Shown piece after piece: positions 10,689-21,295 of a DNA stretch of 64,000 nucleotides; position 1 is the first letter of the stretch, and every line of letters starts with the position of its first letter. The notes beneath the pieces were generated by a model. That model made no database searches. It was not told where the DNA came from and saw only the letters and a list, made by a program, of their open reading frames with translations. Made by a program: the position numbers and the translations under genes. Source of the DNA: Diphasiastrum complanatum (taxonomy: Eukaryota > Streptophyta > Lycopodiopsida > Lycopodiales > Lycopodiaceae); NCBI GenBank assembly GCA_029204225.1, contig CM055107.1, positions 22,386,178 through 22,450,177 on the forward strand. Reading direction: 5' to 3'.

Positions 10689-11335
10689 TGTGAAAATTGT
10701 CAACATTTCCTTGTCTAGTTTTAGGCCAAAATTGCTAAAAATGGCACATAGTTTAGGATCTGACTTTTCACACGTGTGAAACAGGTCTAGATATTTTTAG
10801 TAAGTGTATTTTTTCAGTATGAAGAAGTGTCAAACTTCAAGACCTTCGAAATGAGTCCATTTTCATGTATTTTGGACATATATGCCAATTTTACCTATAT
10901 AGGGCATATTTTAGGTAAGGAGGGTCTAGAGAGAGGAGAGAGAGTCATCTCTCTCAGCTATATATAGCAGGTAGGCCGTGGAGAAACAGGTTGGAGCAGA
11001 TCCATTGTATTCATTTGCTTAATGAGAGATTTTTCTATTGGGTTCTCCTTCCATTGTTGGCATTGTGTAGTGATTGAGTTCAAGCTTTGTGTGTATGATC
11101 TTAGGTGCTTTCCAAAAGTGGTAGGCTGATGTATTATGGACTGTATAATGCTATTTTGGGCCGCACTTGATGTTTATGGAAGTTTCCATTTGTGATAAAT
11201 GCTTTTTGATCAAGTTCTTTGCATTCTAGGTAGCATAGAATGTGTTGCCAATTCCTAGCTTATGTAGTTTGGAGTGCAAGCATTCAAGCCAATGATCTTG
11301 GAGTTTAGATCCACTTAGGATCTGTATTTTTCACA
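10689..11335 (+). repeat. 3' LTR of the gag-only copia element
   Basis: 647 bp, same length as and apparently identical to the 5' LTR at 5781-6427. G-box palindrome at 10767-10780 and TATA-like box at about 10959-10967. Followed by TSD TGTAG. Confidence 0.93.
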
Positions 11336-11596
11336 TGTAGCCGTGATCAATAAGGAAAGTATTGATCCTTTGAAACCATGCTTGAGCAGATTGCTTCAAG
11401 CCATAAAGTGCCTTATGGAGTTTACACACATGATTGTGTTTACTCTCGATAATATAACCTTGGGTTGCACCATGTAAATGTCTTCTTCGATAACTCCATT
11501 GAGATATGCTGTCTGTACATCCATTTGATGTATTTCCAAATCTGCTACAGTAGCAAACGATAAGAAAGTTGAATGAACACTGTCTCAATCAATTTT
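11336..11596 (-). pseudogene. Copia element A: RT N-terminal portion (continuation)
   Basis: Minus-strand translation shows RT fingers/palm residues in two frames: FLSFATVADLEIHQMDV then GVIEEDIYM and KHNHVCKLHKALYGLKQS. It joins the fragment at 4704-5775 once the inserted element is removed. Upstream (right of about 11596) no integrase or gag is found, so A is truncated. Confidence 0.8.
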
Positions 11597-12226
11597 GGAC
11601 TTCCCCAAATGGACTTGAGAATTTACAACAAACCAAATTAAACATATTTTTGATATAATTGATACTTTGATGCATCCATCTAAATTTGATAAAAACATCA
11701 TTTAAATTGACAATACTTTCAGTATAACTGCAACAACATGATGACTAGCATCTGAATATATTCAAACATCTTATGTGATATTCAACAAACATTCATTACA
11801 AATAATTTTGAATCTCACATTCAGAAAGATATATTCAAATATCTTATGAGACATTCAACAAACACCCATAACAACTGGTTTTGAAAATGAGTTTGTCTAT
11901 TATATTGTGGAAAATGACGGTAACAACCCCTACCGCTTGGGGCATTTACAATATTTTACTGAAGATATGCATCTATGCATTGCCCTAAGTATTATCAGAA
12001 CCTGAATCTAATTCTACATCATGAGGACCCACATCCCTTGACTACGGTTCTCCGAAAGACTGGCTCTCAGAACCCGACTGCAAAGATCTTACAACATTGA
12101 GATGAGACTTAGTCCACCCGATGTTTTCCGGAGTGTCGATGCATATAAGTTTGCGACCCATGACATTTAATAACGGTGCCACACAGTAAGATAACCTGAA
12201 CAAGCAGACCGACCATTCAGAAGCAG

Positions 12227-12250
12227 ATATATATATATATATATATATAT
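12227..12250. repeat. (AT)n microsatellite
   Basis: About 12 perfect AT dinucleotides. Confidence 0.9.
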
Positions 12251-12403
12251 GATTTGAAACTTGAGAAGACTATAATTACAAGCCTAAAAAAATTTACCAT
12301 TTCTTAAGAGCTAGAAATTTGAGACAATCTGCAAATCAAGTTGCAGTTCAGTTTGAGATTAGAAAGCCAAAAATTTCAGAGTACAATGTGAATAAGCTTT
12401 CTT

Positions 12404-12427
12404 GGGGGGGGGGGGGGGGGGGGGGGG
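12404..12427. repeat. Poly(G) run, 24 bases
   Basis: Uninterrupted G tract, unusual in this AT-rich background; may be an assembly or sequencing length artefact. Confidence 0.9.
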
Positions 12428-13130
12428 ATCTACTTATGCGTATTTTGAACATTGCACACATGATGACCGTTAGGGATCTCCTGCTAGAAGAGTAAAACTA
12501 TTGGCTATGGGGCTTTTATCATGTAGTTTGCTATCTATATTATAAATGGATCAGAAGACCATAAAAAATATCATAGAAACTTTCATCAATGCACAGTGGG
12601 AATGAACGAGGGATAAAAACGCAACACAAAAAACCATCACAGTTAAACGACATGCCTTCCTTTGATTCTCAACATGTGACTTAACAATTTCAGCAAGAAC
12701 CAGTTGGTATAGTGGAAAACCTGCCCTTCTAGCAAGTGAATAACGTTGGCTTACATAATTTCTGCAACACTACCAAACTGCAATAATAGCCAACAACCTA
12801 GCGAAAGGAATGAGGTTGACATGCAACAATTTATATGCATATATATATTTTGGGACATTTGTCAAGAAACAAAATTCATCAAAAGTTTTGCCTGCACTAT
12901 TCAATGTTCACCTACGCTTTCCAGAGTACTTATTTCGAATGGGCAACAATGGCTAATTCACCAGTTCTTGTCTTGCATTAACAGAACCTTGATTCAAAAG
13001 ACCTGCAAATCGAAAGTATACCACCAAACTGATTGTGAAAGAAGCTTTGGATGCCTTGAACCAACGTATGTTAAAATCAGTATCCCTAGTTGGTTTTGGT
13101 CTTGACGTCACCCTGATCCGGAAGGAAAAA

Positions 13131-14136
13131 GGTGGATATATCGAATTTGGTAAGGGCGCGGGTCACTGGTAGATGGGGGGTGTGCGGAAGGTTAAGTGCC
13201 AATGAAATTAGCGCCGGATCGAGGGGGACTGTATATTCCTGTCCTTTATGGGCCACAATAAAATTATCAATGTCAAAGGTGGAAAATGCCCTCTAGACTA
13301 CAGAAAGGTCCTGCATGAGGGGTACATCCATGGTATCTAAGCCTCCGACAGTCAAAATTGCTAGGTAGCCATCAGTGCGAAGAGTTGCGAGCTCCTACTC
13401 TGTAAGCATGGGTAGGATGGTGCAGTGGGAGGGTGCACGAGCAGCACAAGCGGAAGGACGTCGACGGATAGATTTGGGGAGAAGTCTCTCCCTCCTCTCG
13501 GCTGGGGGAAGTAGATGTAGTCAGGAAAGAGGATCCAGTCTGCTGAGACACAAATGGTGAGGTGGTGGTCTAGGAGGATGTCGAGGGGATGGATGAATGG
13601 CTGGGACTAAATGGTGGGGTGGCGATCCTGGTGAGCCTGATTTGTTGTCCAGGGGGAGCAAAGACGCCCAAAAGTTGATGTTTCGGTGCCATTTGTGCGA
13701 TCAGGTGATGATTTTGAGGCAAGATGGCTATAGGCAAGCAAAAAGACTGATGGTAAGTAAAAGACCGAGAACGAGTTAGGGCAAGTAAAAGGCTGAGCAC
13801 GAGTTAGGACAAGTAAATGGAAATGGTGAAAAATGGATTCAGGAGGCTACTTGATTGATGGCGAGTAAAGAGGGTGGAGGATGGGCAAGAAAAAACAGAC
13901 GGTGAGTAAAAGGAGGATGGAGAGTAAATGACTCTATGCGTGAGTTAGGGTGAGTAAATGAAAACATGAATGACGATGTGTGGAAGGTGCAGGCTTGAGG
14001 GCGAGTAAATCAGAAAGTTTGAACATGAGTAAACGAGCAACGCGAGTTAGGGCTAGTAATCGACGAGCTAGCACGAGTTAGGATGAGTAATCAAAAAGTT
14101 AGAATTTCCTATTACTCACACCTTTATATAAACTAT
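13131..14136. repeat. Non-coding 3' flank of the Ty3 element with degenerate GAGTAAA/CGAGTTAGG repeats
   Basis: Between about 13730 and 14090 the short words GAGTAA(A) and CGAGTTAGG recur every 15-40 bases. The segment lies directly beyond the Ty3 pol end (minus strand), so it may be its 3' untranslated region or LTR, but no LTR partner is found in the window. No coding gene is supported. Confidence 0.45.
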
Positions 14137-15068
14137 CTAATGGGGTGTAGATGGCTCGTCATGAGCAGATGAAAGCGATGAGGATGGCGCTTCATGCACA
14201 TCCCTGAGTTGAGCATCGGTTGGGTAGTAGTGACACAACCTGCTGCTATTGATGGCCATGTCAAACAATTTGCCTTGCAGGTCGGCGAGAATGACTGCAC
14301 CATTAGGTTGGATCTCTACTACCTTGTACGGTCCTTCTCCTTGAAACTTGAGCTTACCTTTATGTGCTTTGGCATTGTATAACAAGGTCAATTCTCCCTT
14401 GACGAGATCCTTGGTCTTGATATTCCGATCGTGCCAAGCCTTCCTTTGCTGTTTCTTTACAACTAGGGCATGAAGTGCTAGGAAGCGGGTTTCGTAAAGT
14501 TGGAGAAGATTTTGAAGTCTTTTCTTGGTAGATTCCTTTGTACTAAGTCATTCGGCAATGGCGACTCTTAGACTCGGAATGACAAATTCAACAGGCATTA
14601 CGGCTTCCTGTCCATACACCATTTGAAATAGAGTTCTTTGTCCAATGCTCATCTTAAAGGTGGTTTTGAATTCTCACAAAGTTGCGTGAAGTTTGTGTTT
14701 CTAATCCAAGCATGAAGCTTCATCCATCTTCGTGATAATACCATAGAGAATCTTATTTGATGATTCTAATTGTCTGTTGCAACATGGGTAATACAGTGTG
14801 CTCTTCCTATGGACAACCAGATAAGAGGACAACAAGTGAGTGATAGTGTCATTTAGAAAATGTGTTCCGCGATCACTCACGAGTTCTAGTGGGCACCCAA
14901 AATGTACTAACATATTTTTATATAGGAATTTAGTAGTGGAGTTGGCATCAACGTTCTTCACTGCCTTGGTTTCTACCCATTTGGTCAAGTAGTCACTTGT
15001 GAGGTAAAATGCATCGACGTATAATTCCATCGTTACAAATGCAATAAAGCTGTCCGACTACCAACATG
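14137..15068 (-). pseudogene. Ty3/gypsy element: integrase core to C-terminal domain, broken
   Basis: Minus strand. Integrase core with SDYLTKWVETKAVKNVDAN and LVSDRGTHFLND (the second catalytic Asp region) lies at 14701-15030. The C-terminal domain with GPYKVVEIQPNGAVILADL and a terminal Asp/Ser-rich tail lies at 14137-14391. The intervening 14392-14700 is homologous spacer with frameshifts. The element resumes at 21296 beyond a later copia insertion. Ty3 integrase joins element cDNA to host DNA; this copy cannot work. Confidence 0.85.
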
Positions 15069-15073
15069 AAAGG

Positions 15074-15799
15074 TGTTGAATTCACACGTGTGGATTGTCC
15101 ACAACATGTACCTGTGATCTCCTAAGGTGTGTAGATACACCAAGATCAAGACTAGATTGAGATTCAAGATCAATCTTAGATCCTATGGCAAAATCACACT
15201 ACTACATGCATTCAATCACTTCCAACTCTCACTCACACGTGTGAGAAGTATTCAAAAAATAATCTAAGTAAAAACAAGCTGCTCTCCTCGGGTAGAGAGA
15301 GAAAAAGCATCATGAGCTCTCCGGTAGAGGGAGAAAGCTAGAAATCCAATAACTGACAAAATCCATAAAATCACCAAATCAATTAGATCCAAAATGAGGA
15401 GTACAATGATACTAGTCGATCCACGAGCTACCACTATGCTTAACTATGATTGGACCATACTTTTTCACCTCTTGATCCTATTGGACCATTGATCTTAATT
15501 CTATTGGACTATATTCAAGCACACCTCAACTTCCTATTGGACCTCACAAGGTTCCACCTCTAAATCCTATTGGTCCTCTTGGAATTCATCAAACAAAAGC
15601 TTTACACTTGTCTACACTCTAATTGGCACGTGTTTAGCCTCTTATTCTATTTTGGCTCAATAGTGGCATTACAAGTGGAAATGCATAATTTGTCATCTAT
15701 GCCAAATTTATTCCTATCAACATCCTACATCTAGATGCTTGATGTAAAAAATATAAGACCCCTATATCTAACATAGATAATCTTTTTCAATTCTTCACA
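15074..15799 (-). repeat. 3' LTR of copia H
   Basis: 726 bp with TG/CA ends on both strands. Contains a 14-bp palindrome CTCACACGTGTGAG (15232-15245) and a second CACACGTGTG at 15083-15092 near the LTR end. The partner is 20555-21290. Confidence 0.92.
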
Positions 15800-15814
15800 C
15801 TCCTAAAAAATTAT

Positions 15815-17590
15815 CTATGAAGATTTGAGCATTGATCTTGATATAACTCCAAGATTAGATCTATGCTTGATGAAAGCACTTTTGCTCAAAGGCTTGGTGA
15901 GTAGATCGGCAATACAAGAGGACGAGTTGACATGCTCCAAATAGATTTCTCCTCCAATAAGCTTTTCTCTCACAAAATGGTGTGCCACTTCTATGTGCTT
16001 GCTTCTTGCATGAAATATGGGATTATTGGCAAGAGTTTGGGCTGAGATGTTATCACACTTGATCATTGGTAGATCATCCTCCTTGATGCACTTTAGCTCC
16101 ATAAATAACCTCTTGATCCAAAGCACTTCTTTGGTAGTTGTAGTGAGTGCTTTGTACTCGGCCTTACATGAAGAGAGAGATATAGTATCTTGCTTTTTGG
16201 AAAGCCAAGATATTAGATTGCCTCCAAGAAAGATAGTGTATGCACTAATAGACTTTCGATCCATCTTGTCACTTGCAAAGTCCGAATCCGAGTAGCCAAT
16301 AATGGATAGATCTTTACTTTTATAGAGTAGACTATAATCACAAGATGAAGATACATATCTTAGAATCCTCTTGGCCATCTTCCAATGATGGATCTTAGGA
16401 TCTTGCATAAATTGACTCGATTTGTGCACACAAAAACTTAGATCGGGCCTATTAATGGTAAGCCAAATCAAGGAGCCTACAAGACTCCTAAAAAGTGTGA
16501 TGTCCTCAAAGGATCTTTCATCACCTTTATTAGGATCTTTTGCAATTCGCTCCATTGGAGTATCTATGCTCTTAGAATTTTCCATATGGAATTTTTTCAA
16601 CATAGAGTGAGCATATCTAGATTGGCATATAAAGACATGATTTTCATAAAAATCAATTTCTAGGCCTAGGATGTAATGCATCTCTCCTAGATCTTGCATT
16701 TTAAACTTACATCCAAGTGCTAGCTTGGTTTCATCAACTAGCTTGATACAACTTCCACAAAGAATAATGTCATCAACATAAATTAGAAAAATGACAATAT
16801 TGCTATCAACAAACTTTAGATACATGGAAGGATCATAGTCACTAAGAGTAAATCCTAGTGAGATAAGAAAAGAATTAAGTCTTGAATACCATGATCTTGG
16901 TGCTTGCTTGAGTCCATAAAGACTTTTGAAGAGCAAGCACACTTTGGACTCATCCTTGATGAATCCTTGAGGTTGGTCCATATAGATCTCCTCCTCAAGA
17001 TAACCATTTAGAAAAGCATTGGATACATCTAATTGGAACACCTTCCACTTGAAAAAACAAGCAAGAGAAATAAGAATTCTTATTGTCACCATCTTTGCAA
17101 CGGGTGCAAAGGTCTCCTCATAATCAAGACCATGGATTTGAGCAAATCCTTTGGCACATAATCTTGGTTTATGCTTGTTGATGGTGCCATCATGATTGAA
17201 CTTGATCCAAAATACCCACTTGCAACCAATCACATGCTTGTTGGATGGAGGATCCACAAGCTCCCAAGTATTGTTGGTGATCAATGCATCATACTCTTGC
17301 TTCATGGCATCATACCACTCCTTGGTATTGAGTGCCTCTTGTACATTCTTTGGCTCTTCATGAGAGACATAAAAAACATAATTAGTGGAATCAAGATCCC
17401 CTTGTTCGCCTTTGTCAACATATGAGAGCCTCTTAGGCTCGGATCTATCTCTCATGGATCTTCTTGGTGAGAAAATCCGAGAAGAGTCTTCTTCAAATCT
17501 CGACCCCATCATATCATGATTGTCTTCAAAATTAGTAATTGATGATGCATCCATAGATTTCTTGATCTCGGCCTCTTCAAAAAATGAGTG
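15815..17590 (-). CDS. Copia H reverse transcriptase-RNase H
   Basis: 579 codons from ATG 17554; in the same frame as the upstream gag-integrase ORF, from which it is separated by one TAA and 12 codons. RT: CKWVFWIKFNHDGTINKHK, ARLCAKGFAQ-type block, QLDVSNAFLNG, GLKQAPRSWY, and the catalytic YVDD (16769-16780). RNase H: YSDSDFASD, SLSSCKAEYKAL, KCDNISAQ, RSKHIEVAHHFVRE. Domain content is complete to the C-terminus. It copies element RNA into DNA in the particle and degrades the RNA strand. Made as part of a polyprotein in copia; here translation would need stop read-through or the copy is dead. Confidence 0.92.
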   Translation of the reverse strand, partial: HSFFEEAEIKKSMDASSITNFEDNHDMMGSRFEEDSSRIFSPRRSMRDRSEPKRLSYVDKGEQGDLDSTNYVFYVSHEEPKNVQEALNTKEWYDAMKQEYDALITNNTWELVDPPSNKHVIGCKWVFWIKFNHDGTINKHKPRLCAKGFAQIHGLDYEETFAPVAKMVTIRILISLACFFKWKVFQLDVSNAFLNGYLEEEIYMDQPQGFIKDESKVCLLFKSLYGLKQAPRSWYSRLNSFLISLGFTLSDYDPSMYLKFVDSNIVIFLIYVDDIILCGSCIKLVDETKLALGCKFKMQDLGEMHYILGLEIDFYENHVFICQSRYAHSMLKKFHMENSKSIDTPMERIAKDPNKGDERSFEDITLFRSLVGSLIWLTINRPDLSFCVHKSSQFMQDPKIHHWKMAKRILRYVSSSCDYSLLYKSKDLSIIGYSDSDFASDKMDRKSISAYTIFLGGNLISWLSKKQDTISLSSCKAEYKALTTTTKEVLWIKRLFMELKCIKEDDLPMIKCDNISAQTLANNPIFHARSKHIEVAHHFVREKLIGGEIYLEHVNSSSCIADLLTKPLSKSAFIKHRSNLGVISRSMLKSS

Positions 17591-19801
17591 TTAATCTTCA
17601 TGAAAGACAACATCTCTACTTTCAATAACTTGAGAAGTAGAGAGTATAAAGACTCTATAGGCCTTCTTGGTGGATGAGTATCCAACCATGATCCCTTTAC
17701 ATGCACTAGGATCTTTCTTCTTCCTTGTTTCCAATGGAATATGGACAAAGCATAAGCATCCAAAAACTCTAAGGTGATCAACCTTAGGCTTCTTTAAAAA
17801 TAAGATTTCATATGGTGACTTTCCTCCAAGAGCTATATGTGGGAGCCTATTGCAAAGATAATTTGCACAATTAATGGCTTCTCTCCAAAAATCTTTGGGC
17901 AAAGATGCCTCAATTCTCATAGATTTTGCACATTCACATAGAGATCTATTCTTTCTCTCGGTCACTCCATTCTGAGATGGAGAGTAGGCACAAGAGAACT
18001 CTCTTTTAATGCCTTCAAGCTCACAAAAATCTTGAAATTTATTGGAGATATATTCCCCACCTCCATCACTTCTAAGAGCTTTAATCTTGAATGAAAACTG
18101 CTTCTCTACATAAGCTTTGAAAATAAGGAAATGATCAAACACCATAGATTTAGAAGCAAGAAGATATATCCAAGTGAATCTTGTGTAATCATCAATGAAA
18201 GTAACAAAACAAGTGGCTCCTCCCTTGCTTGTAGTTGATGAGAAATGCACATCCGAGTGGATTAACTCCAAAGGATGCTTGCTTTTGATAGAAGATCTTG
18301 TAAATGGCTTTTTGTGAGATTTAACAATAGCACAAGCCTCACAAGGCTTGATCTTCTTGGAGAGTGACTTTGGCAAGCCAATAGCTTTGGCTTCTTTGAT
18401 CATAGAGAGCATGGATTTGTAGTTGGGATGTCCCAACCTCCTATGCCATAATTCTTCCATAGAGAGCTTGTTCACAAGAGCAACATTACAAGCATTGACA
18501 TACTCATTTGGATCTAGTTTATAGATGCCACCAAATCTAGATCCTAATGCAAGTATCTCATCATTCTTCTTGATAGTGCAAGTATCAACATTGAATTTTA
18601 CATCAAGGCCATTATCAAGCAATTGGCCAACACTAATAAGATTCTTGGTAAGCTTAGGTACATAAAGAACTTTAGAGAGAGAAAGAACTTTAGAGGATGC
18701 AAGCTTCAAGGGAATGTTCCCTATGACTTCAATAGGACATTCAAAATCATTTGCAGTGTATATTGATTTCTTGACTCCATCATAAGGTGCAATAGAAGAG
18801 AAAGAGTCCTTGGAGCTACACATATGTGAAGGGGCTCCACTATCAATATACCATAGGCCATCCTTCTTGAAAGGAGTAGATGAGAAACTAGAGACCATAA
18901 GAGATCCCTCTCCATCACTTGCAATAGTGTCTTCCTTCTCATTGGTAATGTTGGCTTGCTTGAGTTGATTCTTCTTCTTGAAGCAATTGGTGGCATAATG
19001 ACCTTTCTTGCCACAATAAAAGCACTTGCTCTTCTTCTTCTTGAGCTTGGATGATGAAGCATTAGAGGAATCATCTTCCTCCTCATCTTTGTCTTTGGAT
19101 TTGACTTTGTCCTTGCTTGAGGATTGTTGATGTTGGTTCTTGCTCCTCCCTTTGTGCTTATCCTTGGCAAAGAGAGCTTTGCCATCATTATGAGTGAGAG
19201 AAAGCTTGTCCATCCTCAAGAGCTTGTACTCTTGTCTTGATTCTTCCAAAATTAGCACACTTTGGAGAGCCTCCAAACTTGGTAGCTCCTCCTTAATGGC
19301 ATAGGATTGGACAAGGTTATCAAATTCACTTCTCAAGCCATTGAGAATGACTTGAACTAGCTCATTTTGATTGATGGAATCACCAATACAAGCAAGTTCT
19401 CTATGAATATCGTTTACTCTCAAAACATAACTAGATGCACTCTCATCACTCTTTTGGCTACTTTGAAAGATTTGATTCCTAAGAGTGAGAAGCCTAGAGG
19501 TATTCTTAGCCTCATAGATAGTCTTGAGACAATCCCAAGCTTCTTTGGTTGTTGTACAAGTTCCTATCTCCCTCAATATCTCATTAGAGACATTTATCTT
19601 AATGTAGTGGAGAGCCATCCTAGCTCTCTTTTTGTATTTTTGAACCTCTTGAAGAACTTTTGGTTCTTCTTCAAGGCCAAGAACTAAGTCCATCACATCT
19701 TGAAGGATCAAGATGGACTCCATCCTCATTTTCCAAATTGAATAGTTTGAAGTGGTCAATCTTTCACTTGGTTCCAACAAGGATGAACCCATTGAAGACA
19801 T
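17591..19801 (-). CDS. Copia H gag-protease-integrase
   Basis: 736 aa from ATG 19801 to TAA 17591-17593. Residues about 1-200: gag with UBN2-like region. A Lys/Glu/Asp-rich linker follows, then the CCHC knuckle CFYCGKKGHYATNC at about 260-273. Protease LWYIDSGAPSHMC with catalytic DSG lies near 320. The gag-pre-integrase zinc region (H..H...CEAC) spans about 453-490. Integrase catalytic residues are in HSDVHF (D), LRSDGGGEYI (D) and NGVTERKN (E), about 517-616. Ends VVFHED. The frame continues without shift into the RT ORF after the stop, so the pair is one gag-pol gene with a single nonsense codon. Confidence 0.93.
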   Translation of the reverse strand: MSSMGSSLLEPSERLTTSNYSIWKMRMESILILQDVMDLVLGLEEEPKVLQEVQKYKKRARMALHYIKINVSNEILREIGTCTTTKEAWDCLKTIYEAKNTSRLLTLRNQIFQSSQKSDESASSYVLRVNDIHRELACIGDSINQNELVQVILNGLRSEFDNLVQSYAIKEELPSLEALQSVLILEESRQEYKLLRMDKLSLTHNDGKALFAKDKHKGRSKNQHQQSSSKDKVKSKDKDEEEDDSSNASSSKLKKKKSKCFYCGKKGHYATNCFKKKNQLKQANITNEKEDTIASDGEGSLMVSSFSSTPFKKDGLWYIDSGAPSHMCSSKDSFSSIAPYDGVKKSIYTANDFECPIEVIGNIPLKLASSKVLSLSKVLYVPKLTKNLISVGQLLDNGLDVKFNVDTCTIKKNDEILALGSRFGGIYKLDPNEYVNACNVALVNKLSMEELWHRRLGHPNYKSMLSMIKEAKAIGLPKSLSKKIKPCEACAIVKSHKKPFTRSSIKSKHPLELIHSDVHFSSTTSKGGATCFVTFIDDYTRFTWIYLLASKSMVFDHFLIFKAYVEKQFSFKIKALRSDGGGEYISNKFQDFCELEGIKREFSCAYSPSQNGVTERKNRSLCECAKSMRIEASLPKDFWREAINCANYLCNRLPHIALGGKSPYEILFLKKPKVDHLRVFGCLCFVHIPLETRKKKDPSACKGIMVGYSSTKKAYRVFILSTSQVIESRDVVFHED

Positions 19802-20542
19802 TTGAAGTGAAGAAAACTCAAATGATGAACAATAAATGTTGCTACACACTCTCAATAGGATCCAATAATAGAGTACTATCTCCTCCTATGAAAGATCTTG
19901 CAACTATTTGTGAATTGATTCTCACTAGCTACACAAATCTCTCTAAAACAAGATCTATTTCACATCAAATGATGGAGTATAGGCAAAGTTAGGATCAAAC
20001 ACTCTTAGCACGTGTGAAGTACTCTAAGAAACCAAATTTGACTCAAATACAATGATATTGCATGAAACAAAATGGCTAAGATCTCGAAACAGCGTCTAGA
20101 TCACATATAGATGAGATTGGCAAGCATACAACTATTTTGGATCAACCAAGCAATCTCTTGACCAAACCAAATGTGTCCACCCAGGTCTAGGTGCCCTACC
20201 TAACCCTATTCAAAAGCTTATAGATTTTGATTGGCTCAACCAAATGGAATGAAACTGATTGCATTAGAAACTAGACAAAAATAGCTTCAAAACAAGCTAT
20301 GAAGCAATATAAATGGATCAAGCATGAGAGAGAACTTCCAAACTGAAATTGGATGTTACTCACATGTGTCTGAGCACCTGATTCCATACAGTACCAGGTC
20401 AGACCCAATCAATGTCCTTTTGATCTCTTTTGATCAAAGATTGAACAAGATAGCTAGGAAAATGGGCCTTGACAACTTCTAGCTCAAGATTGATGAAAAT
20501 TTTTCACTTAGATGGATCAAAATGCATGGTAAACTTAGGTAG
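19802..20542 (-). other. Leader of copia H
   Basis: 741 bp between the PBS and gag. No ORF with recognisable content. Contains an AGCACGTGTGAAG site (20006-20018). Confidence 0.6.
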
Positions 20543-20554
20543 GCTCTGATACCA
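20543..20554 (-). other. Primer-binding site of copia H
   Basis: GCTCTGATACCA on the plus strand is the complement of TGGTATCAGAGC, adjacent to the 5' LTR. Initiator Met tRNA type. Confidence 0.9.
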
Positions 20555-21290
20555 TGTTGAATTCACACGTGTGGATTTTCCACAACATGTACTTGTGATC
20601 TCCTAAGGTGTGTAGATGCACCAAGATCAAGACTAGATTGAGATTCAAGATCAATCTTAGATCCTATGGCAAAAACACACTACTACATGCATTCAATCAC
20701 TTCCAACTCTCACTCACACGTGTAGAAAGTATTCAAAAAATAATCTAAGTAAAAACAAGCTGCTCTCCTCGGGTAGAGAGAGAAAAAACATCATGAGCTC
20801 TCATGTAGAGAGAGAAAGCTAGAAATCCAATAACTCACAAAATCCATAAAATCACCAAATCAATTAGATCCAAAATGAGGAGTACAATGATACTAGTAGA
20901 CCCACGAGCTACCACTATGCTTAACTATGATTGGACCATACTTTGTCACCTCTTGATCCTATTGGACCATTGATCCATGCACCTCTTAATTCTATTGGAC
21001 TATATTCAAGCACACCTCAATTTCCTATTGGACCTCACAGGGTTCCACCTCTAAATCCTATTGGACCTCTTGGAATTCATCAAACAAAAGCTTTACACTT
21101 GTCTACACTCTGATTGGCACGTGTTTAGCCTCTTACTATATTTTGGCTCAATAGTGGCATTACAAGTGGAAATGCATAATTTGCCATCTATGCCAAATTT
21201 ATTCCTATCAACATCCTACACCTAGATGCTTGATGTAAAAAACATAAGACCCCTATATCTAACATAGATAATCTTTTTCAATTCTTCACA
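20555..21290 (-). repeat. 5' LTR of copia H
   Basis: 736 bp, pairs with 15074-15799. A one-base loss breaks the internal CTCACACGTGTGAG palindrome here (about 20710-20723), while it is intact in the other LTR. Confidence 0.92.
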
Positions 21291-21295
21291 AAAGG

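Larger units (their letters stand above)
5776..11340 (+). mobile_element. Complete non-autonomous copia-like LTR retrotransposon with gag-only ORF, flanked by 5-bp TSD
   Basis: The element proper is 5781-11335. It has two 647-bp LTRs with no difference that I could see, a 5-bp target duplication TGTAG (5776-5780 and 11336-11340), a primer-binding site, a polypurine tract and one long ORF (7601-10675). Removing it and one TSD copy restores the reading of element A across ...LIDHG-YTPSSSDSN..., so it inserted into A's RT. No protease (DSG/DTG), integrase or RT motif occurs anywhere between the LTRs. Plants are known to carry non-autonomous LTR elements that keep gag and borrow pol (TR-GAG, LARD types). 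That this one is such an element is inference. Identical LTRs imply a recent insertion. Confidence 0.93.
11984..12761 (-). pseudogene. Possible exons of an unrecognised gene or gene remnant
   Basis: Two minus-strand stretches read like protein. One is 12641-12761, entered by a GTTGCAG acceptor-like site and containing SLARRAGFPLYQLVLAEIVK. The other is about 11984-12195, behind a TTGTTCAG acceptor and containing NVMGRKLICIDTPENIGWTK, with an in-frame TAG in its second half and an acidic tail before a TAG. The phases of the two do not join with the simplest splice sites. I do not recognise the family. It could be a decayed host gene, or chance. Confidence 0.3.
11597..13130. other. Intergenic region with simple repeats and faint coding traces
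   Basis: Mostly AT-rich. Contains (AT)n at 12227-12250 and a run of 24 G at 12404-12427. A 119-codon plus-strand ORF (12746-13105) has no recognisable motif and was not called. Two minus-strand stretches with protein-like composition are reported separately. Confidence 0.5.
15069..21295 (-). mobile_element. Full-length Ty1/copia retrotransposon H, with 5-bp TSD
   Basis: Element 15074-21290, minus strand, flanked by the target duplication AAAGG (15069-15073 and 21291-21295). It sits inside the Ty3 element. LTRs of 726 bp (left) and 736 bp (right) differ at several bases and indels, so it is older than the gag-only element. Order on the minus strand: 5' LTR (20555-21290), PBS (20543-20554), leader, gag-protease-integrase (19801-17591), one stop, RT-RNase H (17554-15815), 3' LTR (15074-15799). 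This is the canonical copia order. Confidence 0.95.

Noticed and set aside
12746-13105. 119-codon plus-strand ORF
   Set aside because: No recognisable domain and composition typical of chance; the minus strand looks more gene-like.
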